A DNA stretch of 62,340 nt from an uncultured Bacteroides sp. GTDB taxonomy: Bacteria; Bacteroidota; Bacteroidia; Bacteroidales; Bacteroidaceae. Shown piece after piece: positions 17,713 to 28,916 of this stretch. Position 1 is the stretch's first letter. Each line of letters begins with the position of its first letter. A program made the translations under genes and the position numbers. The notes beneath the pieces were generated by a model. The model made no database searches and was not told where the DNA came from. It worked only from the letters and a program-made list of their open reading frames with translations. The stretch spans positions 1 through 62,340 of the forward strand of contig CALULP010000015.1 of the NCBI GenBank assembly GCA_944321495.1. The letters are read 5' to 3'.

Positions 17713-18680
17713 GATTCTCTCTCTTTTTGGAGGTCTAAGTACGGGTATTTTTCGGTAAGTCGGTCTATTTTTAACACTATTTGTTCTAAAAAACGCTTAT
17801 GCTCGTCCGAGCCGGGCCGGAGAGGCCTATGGGACAACATTTTGTGGATATCCTCGCATGCCTCCATGACGCTCTTCGCCTCCGGGCTGATGCATGCCTG
17901 GCAGAAGCGTTGCCAGACGTAGCCGACTGCCTTCTCCGTAGGATGGACCATATCGTCGGCATAGAAACGGTAATCGCGAAGTTCGTCCGTCACAATCTCA
18001 TAGGCGGGAAAGTAGGAAACACGCCCGGGGAAATCGTCGCACAGCCTGTCCACTGCCAAGAGTAGGGTTGCCTTGCTGAGCTGGCTTTCATGGAGGCCGT
18101 CGCGGAGGTAGCGGACGGGACTCACCGTAAGCACGACCTTCAACCGGGGATTGCGGGTAAAGAGGTCGGTGAACAGGGGAACGTACCGGCGGGTTATCTC
18201 GTCCACCGGGAGGCGGCGGCGCCTGAAGTTGCGTTCGGGCAGCTTGTGGCAGTTGCCCACAATGCGGCACGTGGTGTTATCCTCGTAGACCACCGCCGAG
18301 CCAAAGGTCAAAAGAAGGAAATCCAGGCGGGGCAGCAGGGCGGAGGCGGCGTGGAGGCGGCTATTGATGAGGCATAACGCCGCTTCAGGGGTGGGCGCGG
18401 AGAAATCGCCGTGATGCATGGGGCTGTGCCAGCAGCCATTATAGGGGAAGAGGTCGGCGGGAGCATAGGTGCGTCCGTCGGCTATCTCTTGGAGGGCCAT
18501 AGCTATGGAAAGGGGGTTATAGAGGGTGCCGAAGGGATTGATATCACAGCGGAACCCGGTAGCAGAAAGCCGCCCTCCCATGGCTGTGGCGAAGCATGAA
18601 CCTATGGCCATAAGCCGGTCTTCATGCCTGATACAGGGCAGGCCGGCAGGCATGGATACGGGAGTGAGAAGCGTAATCAT
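17691..18680 (-). CDS. GSCFA domain protein
   Basis: A 329-residue protein named for the motif it carries near the N-terminus (AIGSCFATAMG, GSCFA at 27-31). Other family-like blocks are NPFGTLYNPLSI, LTFGSAVVYED, the VVLTVSPVRYLRDG strand and FYADDMVHPTEKAV with a Ser/Asp/His pattern like SGNH esterases. The molecular function is not established. A relation to GDSL/SGNH hydrolases is a structural inference from the GS, S and DxxH elements. It lies directly upstream of murF-alr and overlaps it, which suggests an envelope role, possibly acetyl-group removal; this is inference only. Confidence 0.8.
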   Translation of the reverse strand: MITLLTPVSMPAGLPCIRHEDRLMAIGSCFATAMGGRLSATGFRCDINPFGTLYNPLSIAMALQEIADGRTYAPADLFPYNGCWHSPMHHGDFSAPTPEAALCLINSRLHAASALLPRLDFLLLTFGSAVVYEDNTTCRIVGNCHKLPERNFRRRRLPVDEITRRYVPLFTDLFTRNPRLKVVLTVSPVRYLRDGLHESQLSKATLLLAVDRLCDDFPGRVSYFPAYEIVTDELRDYRFYADDMVHPTEKAVGYVWQRFCQACISPEAKSVMEACEDIHKMLSHRPLRPGSDEHKRFLEQIVLKIDRLTEKYPYLDLQKERESCLTLLK

Positions 18681-18769
18681 AACATACTTTCTTTATATAA
18701 ATCCCTGCCCGGCGTCCCTTCCGGGGGGAGAAAGGGCAGGACGGGCAGGGGTGTTGTCCGTGGGAGAAC

Positions 18770-21034
18770 CTATTGCACCACAATCTCGTCTGTAAAGAGG
18801 AACTGTCCCTTCTCCTGTACGGCGTGGAAGCGCACATAACGGGCGGGAACGGGTGCTCCTGTCCACCCGAGGTCGACATAGGCGACCTCCTTGGCGGCTT
18901 CTTCCTCGGGACGGGGGGTGCTACCCAGCAGAGTGAACTCCTTGCCGTCCACCGAGGCATAGACGTCGACCCGCGCGGGCAGGAAGACGTTGGGGCTCTT
19001 GACCTGCATGAAGCACGCCATGACACGGTGGATGTCGGTCACCTGACCCAGGTCGATAGTGGCGTCCAGGTCATTGGGGCAGAAGCCCTGCCAGTAGCCG
19101 TCGGCGTAACTCTTGCCCCCACGTTTGCCGTCCACCAAGCCGTAGATGCCGCCTGCGGTGTAGGCAGCCTTAGCGATGTAGTAGTGTCCGCGGGGTGCGT
19201 AGGTTATGGTCTGTCCGATGGCCTTGTGGTAGTCGGTACGCAGGTGCAAGACCTTGCCCAAGGGCTTGTCGCCCTCAAAAAGGCGGGCGGCAAGTATCAG
19301 GGAATCGGTCACCGTGAACGGTTGTGTGTAGAGGGGTGAAGCAGGCGTAGGCTCGGTGCCGTCAGTGGTGTAACGGATGTCGATGGGGTAACGCTCAGAG
19401 GTAAGGGACAGATGGATGCACCGGTTGTCGTAATCTACCTCCTGGCTGTACTGCACCTGCTCGGAGAGGGGGAAGGGGTGGTATCCCAGGCTCTGCATGT
19501 ACCTGACCTCGCGGTTGACGCGGCGCCGGAAGCTCTCAGTGTCCTTGTGCTGCGGCTGCGTCCACCCCACCTCGGCGATGGCCATGACACGGGGGTATAT
19601 CATGTACTCGGCATGTTCGGGCGTGGGGATGTACTCAGCCCAAGTGTTACCCTGGACGCCGATGATGTGCTTCTCGACCTCGGGGCGGAGCGTGTCCGGC
19701 AGGTCGAACGAGTAAACGGTGGCTAAGGTATTGGTACTGCCGAAGGCCAAGGGCTGTGTCTCGGGGTCATCCTGGTAACGGTCGAGGTAAAAGTAGTCCT
19801 CGGGGGTCATGATGGCATCATGACCCATAGAGGCGGCGTGGATACCGGCTTCGGTGCTGCGCCACGACATGACTGTGGCGTTGGGGGCCAGCCCGCCCTG
19901 CAGAATCTCGTCCCAGCCGATGATGTCGCGGCCTTTGGCATTGAGGTACTTCTCAATGCGCGCTATCATGTAGGCCTGCAAACCATCCTCGCCGTCAAGG
20001 CCTTCCTCACGGATACGGCGCTGGCACTTCGGGCAGGCGCGCCAATGGCGTCTACTGGCTTCGTCGCCGCCTATGTGTATGTAGTGCGAGGGGAAAAGCC
20101 GGACAACCTCGTCAAGCACGTCCTCGAAGAAGCGGAAGGTTTCCTCGTTGCCAATACACACCTCGCCCGAGGTGTAGGGCTTGCCGGTGCAGGATAGTTG
20201 GGGGTACACGGCAAGTAGTTCGGACGAATGGCCGGGCATTTCTATCTCGGGGATGACGGTGACGTGCCGCAAGCGGGCATATTCCAGCACCTCGCGCACA
20301 TCGGCCTCGGTGTAGTAGCCGCCGTAAGCGCCCTCAGTGTCCTGGGAACAGAAGCGTCCGCCGCCCCGGCTCCACTCAAGGTAGTTGGCCGGTTTGCGCC
20401 AGGCGGCCACGCGGGTCAGTTCGGGGTAGCCGGGGATTTCGAGACGCCAGCCGCCACCGTCGGTCAGGTGCCAGTGCAGGCGGTTCATCTTGTAGGCGGC
20501 GATGCGGTCTATCTGCCTCATGACGTGCTCTTTGCTGAAAAAGTGGCGCGAGACGTCGAGATGCAGGCCGCGGTAGGGAAAGCGCGGAGCGTCGGTGATG
20601 GTAAGGCAAGGCAATTCCGTCTTGCCGCGAGCCAGCTGGGCGAGGGTCTGCAATCCATAGAAGGCTCCGGCAGGGGTAGCTGCTCCGATGCGCACGCCCC
20701 GGCGGTCGATGTCCAAGCAATAGCCCTCGGCGGCGAGGGAGTCCGGTAGTAGGCCGTCGGACACAGTGATGCGCAGAAAAGCATCATCACCACCCTGCTG
20801 CAGAGGCAAGGGGTAAGCGGGCAGATAGGCCAGCAAATCGGCCAAGTCTTGCTGGGACATGCTGGCGCTGAAGGTCAATGGCGACGGCAAGAGCAAGGTG
20901 CCACGGGCGGGGGTTATGGACTGGGGTTGGGGAATCACTTCGACCTCGACCGCGGTGCGGGGAGCGTCGCAAGCCGCCAGCAGGGCAAGGGCGGCCGTGA
21001 GCAGGAGATTCCTGCGAGTGAATGGGTTTCTCAT
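18770..21034 (-). CDS. Beta-N-acetylhexosaminidase, GH20 family, lipoprotein
   Basis: A 754-residue secreted enzyme that removes terminal GlcNAc or GalNAc from glycans. The N-terminus has a signal peptide ending in the lipobox LLAAC (MRNPFTRRNLLLTAALALLAAC), so it is probably membrane-anchored. A GH20 N-terminal alpha/beta domain is followed by the catalytic barrel with RGLHLDVSRHF, HWHLTDGGGWRLEIPGYPELT and the Asp324-Glu325 pair in HIGGDEAS. After the barrel come a chitobiase-like segment (RYTTDGTEP) and a C-terminal discoidin-like (F5/8 type C) module. A TAccTTTG box at 21067-21060 precedes the start. It fits mucin or host-glycan use. Confidence 0.92.
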   Translation of the reverse strand: MRNPFTRRNLLLTAALALLAACDAPRTAVEVEVIPQPQSITPARGTLLLPSPLTFSASMSQQDLADLLAYLPAYPLPLQQGGDDAFLRITVSDGLLPDSLAAEGYCLDIDRRGVRIGAATPAGAFYGLQTLAQLARGKTELPCLTITDAPRFPYRGLHLDVSRHFFSKEHVMRQIDRIAAYKMNRLHWHLTDGGGWRLEIPGYPELTRVAAWRKPANYLEWSRGGGRFCSQDTEGAYGGYYTEADVREVLEYARLRHVTVIPEIEMPGHSSELLAVYPQLSCTGKPYTSGEVCIGNEETFRFFEDVLDEVVRLFPSHYIHIGGDEASRRHWRACPKCQRRIREEGLDGEDGLQAYMIARIEKYLNAKGRDIIGWDEILQGGLAPNATVMSWRSTEAGIHAASMGHDAIMTPEDYFYLDRYQDDPETQPLAFGSTNTLATVYSFDLPDTLRPEVEKHIIGVQGNTWAEYIPTPEHAEYMIYPRVMAIAEVGWTQPQHKDTESFRRRVNREVRYMQSLGYHPFPLSEQVQYSQEVDYDNRCIHLSLTSERYPIDIRYTTDGTEPTPASPLYTQPFTVTDSLILAARLFEGDKPLGKVLHLRTDYHKAIGQTITYAPRGHYYIAKAAYTAGGIYGLVDGKRGGKSYADGYWQGFCPNDLDATIDLGQVTDIHRVMACFMQVKSPNVFLPARVDVYASVDGKEFTLLGSTPRPEEEAAKEVAYVDLGWTGAPVPARYVRFHAVQEKGQFLFTDEIVVQ

Positions 21035-21143
21035 GTCAGTTAGGTGTTAAGTGTGTGGGCAAAGGTAAACAATTCCCGCGACACAGGGGAATACCTCAAG
21101 GAAAAACTATCGGGGCGAGCTTTCCGCCTTGGGGAAAAAGTCG

Positions 21144-21151
21144 TATTTTTG
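21144..21151 (+). promoter_or_regulatory. -7 promoter element of hpt
   Basis: TAttTTTG, with TTTC 19 bases upstream at 21121-21124. It lies inside the longer open frame that begins at 21129 and so argues for the internal start at 21177. Confidence 0.6.
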
Positions 21152-21176
21152 CGGGCGAAAACAAAGTGAAGCATCT

Positions 21177-21719
21177 ATGGAAAAGACCATTCGAATCAAG
21201 GACAAGACCTTTGCGGTGTCGATACCGGAGGCGGACATCCTCCGGGAGGTGGACCGTGTGGCGGCTGAGCTGAACCGCGACCTGGCCGGCAAGGCCCCGT
21301 TGTTCCTCAGCGTGCTGAACGGCTCATTCATGTTCATGGCGGACCTGATGAAACGCATCGACATCCCCTGCGAGGTGTCCTTTGTCAAGCTGGCGTCCTA
21401 CCAAGGAGCAAAGAGCACGGGGCGCGTCAAGGAACTTATCGGGCTTAACGAGAACCTGGAGGGGCGCACGGTAGTCATCGTGGAGGACATTGTCGATAGC
21501 GGGCTGACCATGCAGAGGCTGGTAGAGCAGCTGGCCGCGCACCGTCCCGACAAGATACACATCGTGACCCTGCTGCTGAAGCCGGACAGGCTGATGGTGA
21601 ACCTCGACATAGAGTACGTGGCCATGCGCATCCCGAACGACTTCATTGTGGGGTATGGGCTGGACTACGACGGGCTCGGACGCAACTACAAGGACATTTA
21701 TACAGTGGTGAGTGATTAG
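21177..21719 (+). CDS. hpt: Hypoxanthine phosphoribosyltransferase
   Basis: A type I phosphoribosyltransferase of 180 residues that salvages hypoxanthine and guanine to IMP and GMP. The PRPP-binding motif is VVIVEDIVDSGLTM, the flexible-loop region is KLASYQGAKSTG, and the purine-side VGYGLDYDGLGRNYKDIY block is at the C-terminus. The start MEKTIRIKDKTF is preferred over an upstream in-frame codon because a promoter -7 element lies between them. It is followed by adenylate kinase, another nucleotide-salvage enzyme, across a 120-base gap with an inverted repeat. Confidence 0.92.
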   Translation: MEKTIRIKDKTFAVSIPEADILREVDRVAAELNRDLAGKAPLFLSVLNGSFMFMADLMKRIDIPCEVSFVKLASYQGAKSTGRVKELIGLNENLEGRTVVIVEDIVDSGLTMQRLVEQLAAHRPDKIHIVTLLLKPDRLMVNLDIEYVAMRIPNDFIVGYGLDYDGLGRNYKDIYTVVSD

Positions 21720-21789
21720 TGATTAATTACTGCTGACATCTTGCCAAAAGTACTGCCGGCGCCCTGCCAAGGGCATTAATCACTAATCG
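21714..21789. repeat. 14-bp inverted repeat flanking the hpt-adk gap
   Basis: GATTAGTGATTAAT at 21714-21727 is matched exactly in reverse complement at 21776-21789. The gap also contains extra partial copies of the ATTAATCACTAA/ACACTAA motif. The first arm covers the hpt stop codon. It may act as an RNA hairpin between the two genes. Confidence 0.7.
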
Positions 21790-21843
21790 TTAAACACTAA
21801 GCACTCACCCTGCCAAATATTAATCACTAAACACTAACAACCT

Positions 21844-22413
21844 ATGCTGAACATTGTCATCTTCGGTGCCCCGGGCTCAGGCAAGGGCACGCAGAGCGAA
21901 CGAATTGTAACCAAGTACGGCCTCAGCCACATCTCGACAGGGGATGTGCTGCGGGCAGAGATTAAGAACGGCACCGACTTGGGCCGAACCGCCAAACAGT
22001 ACATAGACCAGGGGCAGCTGCTGCCCGATGAACTCATCATCGACATACTGGCCAGCACGCTGGACGGGCTGAAGGACTCAAAGGGCGTCATCTTCGACGG
22101 CTTCCCACGCACAATAGCCCAGGCTGAGGCCCTCAAGCAGATGCTGGCCGAGCGCGGACAGGCGGTGAGCGTAATGCTCGACCTCGACGTGCCCGAAGAC
22201 GAGCTCATGAAGCGCCTCCTCCTTCGCGGCCAGCAAAGCGGGCGGGCCGACGATAACGAGGAAACCATCCGCAAGCGGCTCACGGTGTACCACAGCCAGA
22301 CGGCACCCCTCATCGACTGGTACAAGAAGGAGGGCCTCTACGCCCATATCAACGGGCTGGGAGAACTGGAGCGCATCACGACCGACATCTGTGCAGCGAT
22401 TGAGGGAAAGTAA
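21844..22413 (+). CDS. adk: Adenylate kinase
   Basis: A 189-residue enzyme that interconverts ATP and AMP with ADP. The P-loop is FGAPGSGKGTQ (residues 7-17), followed by the AMP-binding ISTGDVLRAEI and the FDGFPRTIAQAE block with the catalytic arginine. The lid is the short, zinc-free form (RGQQSGRADDNEETIRKRL), which is normal for this phylum. A strong terminator follows at 22458-22505. Confidence 0.95.
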   Translation: MLNIVIFGAPGSGKGTQSERIVTKYGLSHISTGDVLRAEIKNGTDLGRTAKQYIDQGQLLPDELIIDILASTLDGLKDSKGVIFDGFPRTIAQAEALKQMLAERGQAVSVMLDLDVPEDELMKRLLLRGQQSGRADDNEETIRKRLTVYHSQTAPLIDWYKKEGLYAHINGLGELERITTDICAAIEGK

Positions 22414-22457
22414 GCCCCTCCCTACCCCTCCCCATAAAGGAAGGAAATAAAATTAGA

Positions 22458-22505
22458 GAATAATAAAGAAAGGACGGATGAATATCCGTCCTTTCTTTAT
22501 TATTT
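22458..22505. terminator. Strong terminator after adk
   Basis: AATAAAGAAAGGACGGAT at 22462-22479 pairs perfectly with 22484-22501 around a GAAT loop. Two or three more A-T pairs extend the stem outward. The loop is short and the T-rich flank lies on the plus strand side, so it should end the adk transcript; the symmetric stem may also work in reverse. Confidence 0.88.
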
Positions 22506-22784
22506 ATGTCCGTCGTCCAAATCCCCTATCCTTATGGGGGTAAGGAGAGACTCCTGCTAACCCATCTTCTGGTTGCCGCCGCTTTCCTACTCTTCCTTAC
22601 CCTCACCGGGGCTACGTCACCTGTCCGGTAGCAATGTAGTAGTCATTGCGGGCGGCGTAGTTGACGTTGTCCACTTTCACGCCTCCCGTTCTCGAACGTT
22701 ATCCGTTTCCGGATGGTGTTGCGCAATGCCTTGTCGGGCACGAAGACCGGGCAGATGTCATAAATACATTTAAAGAAAAGGTAA
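22506..22784. other. Gene-poor segment between adk and the CRISPR-Cas island
   Basis: Apart from the frameshifted gene remnant at 22624-22764, no coding region is seen. The segments CCCCTCCCTACCCCTCCCC near 22416-22434 and CCCCTATCCTTATGGGGG near 22524-22541 resemble the C-rich dispersed repeat found at 40817-40911. The composition changes from GC-rich to AT-rich at about 22760, which is where the CRISPR-Cas island begins. Confidence 0.5.
22624..22764 (-). pseudogene. Frameshifted C-terminal remnant of an unidentified protein
   Basis: On the minus strand one frame reads DICPVFVPDKALRNTIRKR then ITFENGR. A shift of one base then continues as VKVDNVNYAARNDYYIATG and ends at a stop. Both parts have normal protein composition, and the join falls at the run of G residues near 22682. 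There is no upstream start or N-terminal part, so this looks like the tail of a gene lost when the adjoining CRISPR-Cas island arrived or rearranged. I do not recognise the family. Confidence 0.5.
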
Positions 22785-22868
22785 TAAAAAAAATCCCCCG
22801 TTAAAGGACGAGGGAACCTAATGTTTTCACAACGGAATAATCCTTATTGTGATTTGCTTCAAATTTGT
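22785..22868 (-). ncRNA. tracrRNA of the type II-C system
   Basis: Read on the minus strand, the RNA would begin near 22868. Its anti-repeat (22869-22847) matches the plus-strand sequence of the CRISPR repeat, TTTGAAGCAAATCACAA, except for one missing base. A nexus-like AAGGATTATTCC and GTTGTGAAAAC follow. The 3' end is a terminator hairpin, CCCTCG (22814-22809) with CGGGGG (22800-22795), then eight T residues. The RNA can pair with crRNAs only if the array is transcribed from the minus strand. Length is about 84 bases, typical of a processed-size tracrRNA. Confidence 0.85.
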
Positions 22869-22872
22869 ATGG

Positions 22873-22903
22873 CAAAAGTAATAAAAAAAGATGAAAAGAC
22901 AAA
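22873..22903 (-). promoter_or_regulatory. Promoter of the tracrRNA
   Basis: On the minus strand TTTG lies at 22903-22900 and TActTTTG at 22880-22873, with exactly 19 bases between them, a full consensus match. The predicted start is about 22868. The -33 element is one half of the palindrome GACAAA-T-TTTGTC at 22898-22910, whose other half faces cas9. Confidence 0.8.
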
Positions 22904-22922
22904 TTTTGTCGAAAAAAAACCA

Positions 22923-22930
22923 TAGCTTTG
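22923..22930 (+). promoter_or_regulatory. Putative -7 element of cas9
   Basis: TAgcTTTG, 19 bases before the ATG at 22949. The TTTG of the palindrome at 22905-22908 is only 14 bases upstream, shorter than the usual 19, so this promoter is predicted to be weak or activator-dependent. The box covers an in-frame TTG at 22928, which argues against that codon being the start. Confidence 0.5.
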
Positions 22931-22948
22931 AAGAAAAATACAAAAACC

Positions 22949-25900
22949 ATGATACAAAAACACATCTTAGGATTAGATTTGGGAACTAACAGCATCGGTT
23001 GGGCAGTAATTAACGCTTCGAAAAACGAAGAAAGTAAAGAACAATTGGACGGCATCAATTGTGACGGTGTGAGAATCATTCCGATGGATGCAGCAGTATT
23101 GGGCGATTTTGATAAAGGCAATTCAAAATCGCAAACAGCAGACCGAACCCAGAGCCGCAGCGTCCGCCGATTATATGAACGAGGTAAATTACGCCGTGAA
23201 AGATTGCATCGGGTATTGGCTTTATTAGGCTTTTTGCCATCACATTATTCCAAACAATTAGACCGTTATGGCAAATTCACGACTGAGACCGAACCTAAAT
23301 TGCCTTGGTATAAAAACAAACAAGGACATTGGTCATTCATTTTTCAAGAATCGTTCAATGAAATGCTGGCTGATTTTTATCAAAATCAACCGGATTTATT
23401 ATCCAAAGGACAAAAAGTTCCTTATGACTGGACCATTTATTATTTGCGGAAAAAAGCCTTGACGCAAAAGATAAGCAAAGAGGAATTGGCATGGATATTA
23501 CTCAATTTCAACCAAAAGCGCGGATATTATCAATTGAGAGGAGAAGAAGAACAGCAAGAACGCCCTTCCAAAACTCGCCAATATTTCGACAGCCAAATAG
23601 TAACCGATATCATTGATACGAATCAGACGTATAAAGGAATGAAAATACTTTCCGTTATTTTAGAGAACGGAATGAAAGGGAAGATATTCAGAAAAGAAGT
23701 TCCTGATTGGATTGGACAAAAGAAAGACATTATCGTTAAAGTTGACTTGGATAAAGATGGGAAAGACAAATATGACGAAACAGGTGAACTCTACTGTATG
23801 TTCAAAATTCCTACCGAGCAAGAATGGGAAGAACAATGGGAACTAATAAAAGCAAAGACACAGAATGACCTGGACTCTTCGGAGAAAACCGTCGGTGCTT
23901 ACATTTATGACACATTGCTGCAAATGCCGAAACAAAAAATCCGGGGAAAATTGGTCCGCACGATTGAGCGCAAATATTACAAGAATGAACTACTCCAGAT
24001 TTTAGAAAAACAGAAAGAATTTCATCCAGAACTTCAAGACCGGGCTTTATACGAGGCTTGTCTCGAAGAATTATATCCACAGAACGACGCACACCGCAAT
24101 CTGATAAGCACCCGAGATTTGGTTTATCTGCTTGTTGACGACATATTGTTTTATCAACGCCCGTTGAAAAGCAAGAAATCTTTAATCGCCAATTGCCCTT
24201 ACGAGGAGTATACCCATACAGATAAAGATACGGGCGAAGTCCGTCATTTCGGAATAAAATGCATTGCCAAATCACATCCTTTGTTCCAAGAGTTCCGTTT
24301 ATGGCAATTCCTTTCCAATCTGAGGATTTACCAGAAAGAAAAAATCATCAATGGGAAATTATGTCTTGATGTAGATGTCACTCCTGATTTTTTAAAAAGT
24401 GAAGACGATTATGCCAGCTTGTTTGATTGGCTTAACCAACAGAAAAGCATCAAGCAGGACTCTTTCTTAAAATGCCCTCTTTTCGGATTGAAAAAGAACG
24501 ACATAGCAAACTATCGGTGGAATTATGTAGAAGACAAGCCTTACCCGGGCAATGAAACCCGTGCGCTTATTCTCAGCCGTTTGGAAAAGGCGGAGATAAC
24601 TGCCGACTTCCTGACACGGGAAAAGGAAAAAGCTTTATGGCATATACTGTATTCCATTTCCGACAAAGAAGAATTGAAGAAAGCGTTAAGGTCGTTTGCC
24701 CAGAAGCAAGGACTTGATGAAAGATTTGTAGAAGTTTTTTTGAAAACACCTCCTTTTGATAAAGAATACGGCTCTTATTCGGCTAAGGCGCTCAAAAGAT
24801 TATTGCCCTTGATGCGTATGGGGAAATATTGGAATGAAAATAATATAGACGGACAGACCCGTAACCGGATTGACAAAATCATATCAGGAGAATACGATGA
24901 AAACATTCGGACACGCGTAAGGGAAAAAACGATGCACTTGGATGAAGTGTCTTCATTCAAAGGACTTCCGCTTTGGCTGGCCTGCTATGTAGTTTACGAC
25001 CGCCATTCCGAGGCAAAAGATATCCAGAAATGGGAAAAGCCATCTGACATAGACAAATACCTGAAGGGTTTCAAACAACATTCGCTGCACAATCCAATTG
25101 TCGAACAGATTATTCTGGAGACATTGCGCACCGTCCGTGACATATGGAAACAAGTGGGACACATCGATGAAATCCACGTGGAGTTGGGACGCGAGATGAA
25201 AAGCCCCAGCGAGAAACGGAAGAAAATGACGCAACAAATACAGGAAAACGAAAATGCGAATCTCCGCATAAAGGCTTTGCTTACCGAATTTATGAATCCT
25301 GAATTTGGAATAGAAAACGTACATCCTTATTCCCCCAGTCAACAGGATTTATTACGGATATATGAAGACGGAGTATTGAACAGTGTAGACGAAGTGCCTG
25401 ATGAGATAGACACAATCATAAAGAAATTCAACGAAAGCGACATCAAGAAACGCCCCACCACTTCTGAAGTGTTGCGCTATAAACTTTGGTTAGAGCAGAA
25501 ATATCGTTCACCTTATACAGGTGAAATGATACCCTTGGGCAAACTGTTTACACCGGCTTATGAAATCGAGCACATTATTCCGCAGGCGCGTTATTTTGAC
25601 GACTCGTTCAGCAACAAAGTTATTTGTGAGGCAGAAGTCAACAAATTGAAGAGCAATATGTTGGGGTATGAGTTCATCAACAAACATCACGGTGAAAAAG
25701 TGCAATTGACCGGAGGCAAATGCGTGGAAATCTTCTCAATAGAATCTTATGGGCAATTTATAAAAGACAACTACTCCCGCAATCCCGGCAAAAAGAAAAA
25801 ACTGCTGATGGAGGATATCCCTGAACAATTCATCGCCCGCCAACTGAATGACAGCCGTTATATCAGCAAGCTGGTCAAATCCTTACTGTCCAACATCGTC

Positions 25901-27543
25901 CGCGAAGAAGACGAACAGGAAGATATGTCGAAAAACGTGATTGTCTGCACAGGTAGTGTCACCGACCGTCTGAAAAAAGATTGGGGCATTAATGATGTAT
26001 GGAACAAAATCATTCTACCACGTTTCTTGCGCCTGAACGAGTTGACAGGAAGCGACCGTTTCACATCGGTCAACACAAGCGGAAATATTATTCCCGCAAT
26101 GCCTTTGGAATTGCAGAAAGGGTTTAGCAAGAAGCGCATTGACCACCGCCACCACGCAATGGACGCAATCGTCATCGCCTGCGCCAGCCGCAACATCGTG
26201 AATTATCTCAACAATGAGTCAGCAAGTAAGAATGCCAAGATTTCCCGTTACGATTTGCAACGCCTATTGTGCGACAAACAGAAAACGGACGATAAAGGGA
26301 ACTACCGTTGGCTCATCAAGAAACCGTGGGACACTTTTACTCAAGATGTTTACAGGGCATTGCAAGACATTATCGTCAGCTTCAAGCAAAACCTGCGCGT
26401 CATCAATAAAACAATCAATCATTACCAGCATTATGAAAACGGCAAGAAAACCATAATTCCCCAAAAGAAAGGGGACAGCTGGGCCATCCGTAAACCGATG
26501 CATAAAGAAACTGTGTTTGGAGAAGTGAACCTTCGAGACATAAAGACCGTAACGCTGAAAGAAGCATTGAGAAATCCGAAAACTGTCGTGGAAAAAGACT
26601 TAAAGAAGAAGCTGAAAGAGCTGTTGGCGCAAAACCTGAATGAAAAGCAGATAAAGAAATACTTCGAAGACAACAAAGATGTTTGGCAAGATGTTGATTT
26701 GAAGAAAATCAAGGTTTATTACTTTTCTAAAGAAACGAAGGACCGTTTCTTTGCTGTGCGTAAACCGTTGGACTCAAGTTTCGACAGAAAGAAAATTACG
26801 GGAAGCGTAACCGATACAGGCATACAGAAAATCCTGCTTCGACATTTAGAAGCAAATGGGAATAACGCGGAATCGGCATTCTCGCCCGAAGGCATTGAAG
26901 CGATGAACAAAAACATCATCGAATTGAATAACGGGAAATGGCATCAACCGATTTATAAGGTTCGCGTGTACGAGAAAGCCGACAAGTTTGCCGTAGGACA
27001 AACCAGTAATAAATCCACCAAATATGTAGAGGCAGCAAAAGGAACCAATCTGTTCTTTGCCATCTATGAAACGGAACAGGAAGACAAAAATACAGGTGAA
27101 ATAATTAAGGAACGCAGTTATGCCACGATTCCGCTGAATGTGGTTATCGACCGTCAGAAACATGGATTGCCCTCCGCACCCGAAGACGAGAACGGCAATC
27201 TGCCCAAATACGTGCTTTCACCTAACGACTTAGTGTATGTGCCGACGAAAGAAGAAATTGCAAATGGGAATTTATCTTCTTTCTTGAATCCTATAAGGAT
27301 TTATAAACTCGTAGATGCAAGCGATTCGACTGCTAATTTTGTACCTCAATCTTCAGCAAAAATTCTTTTTTCATTACCTAAAGAAATTGCAAAAAGTTTT
27401 TGCCAAGGAGAAAATTTAATTCAAAATGAATATGGATTAGGTAGCCCACAAGCAAAAAATCAAAGAGCCATAACAGGCGAAATGATTAAAGAAATCTGCA
27501 TCCCCATCCAAGTAGACCGATTAGGAAATATAATCAAGAAGCT

Positions 27544-27547
<4 letters not shown>
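22949..27547 (+). CDS. cas9: Type II-C CRISPR-associated endonuclease Cas9, large form
   Basis: A protein of 1532 residues that cuts DNA matched by a crRNA:tracrRNA guide. RuvC-I has Asp10 in GLDLGTNSIGWAVI, followed by an arginine-rich bridge helix (QTADRTQSRSVRRLYERGKLRRERL). RuvC-II has Glu745 in HVELGREM. The HNH domain has His875 in YEIEHIIPQARYFDDSFSNK. RuvC-III has His1068, His1069 and Asp1072 in DHRHHAMDAIVIA. All nuclease residues are intact. The length is well above the ~1000-1100 residues of the compact II-C enzymes and fits the large Bacteroidetes branch. A TTG seven codons upstream is unlikely as start because it lies in the -7 box. The gene overlaps cas1 by four bases. Codon use is visibly more AT-rich than in neighbouring genes. 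Confidence 0.96.
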
Positions 27548-28808
<1,261 letters not shown>

Positions 28809-28845
28809 AATAATGAATCCCGCTGTTAAGGCGGGATTCGTTATT
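28809..28845. terminator. Bidirectional terminator between cas2 and the CRISPR array
   Basis: GAATCCCGC (28815-28823) pairs with the reverse-complement segment ending GCGGGATTC (28831-28839), and outer AATAA/TTATT pairs extend the stem. It begins directly after the cas2 stop. Read in the other direction it would also stop transcripts leaving the array toward cas2. Confidence 0.8.
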
Positions 28846-28916
28846 AGAAACAGGCTCTTTTCTTCTTTCCAAAACAGCACATAAATCATTAATAAACAAA
28901 AAGTTATTACAATTCT
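28846..28916. promoter_or_regulatory. AT-rich leader next to the first CRISPR repeat
   Basis: A 71-base AT-rich segment between the cas2 terminator and repeat 1. Repeats are perfect here and decay at the opposite end, so this is the expected side for addition of new spacers. It carries no clear plus-strand promoter, in line with transcription of the array from the other strand. Confidence 0.6.

Noticed and set aside
22928..22948. TTG at 22928 as the start of cas9
   Set aside because: The codon lies inside the TAgcTTTG box and adds seven residues ahead of the conserved MIQKHILGLDLG start.
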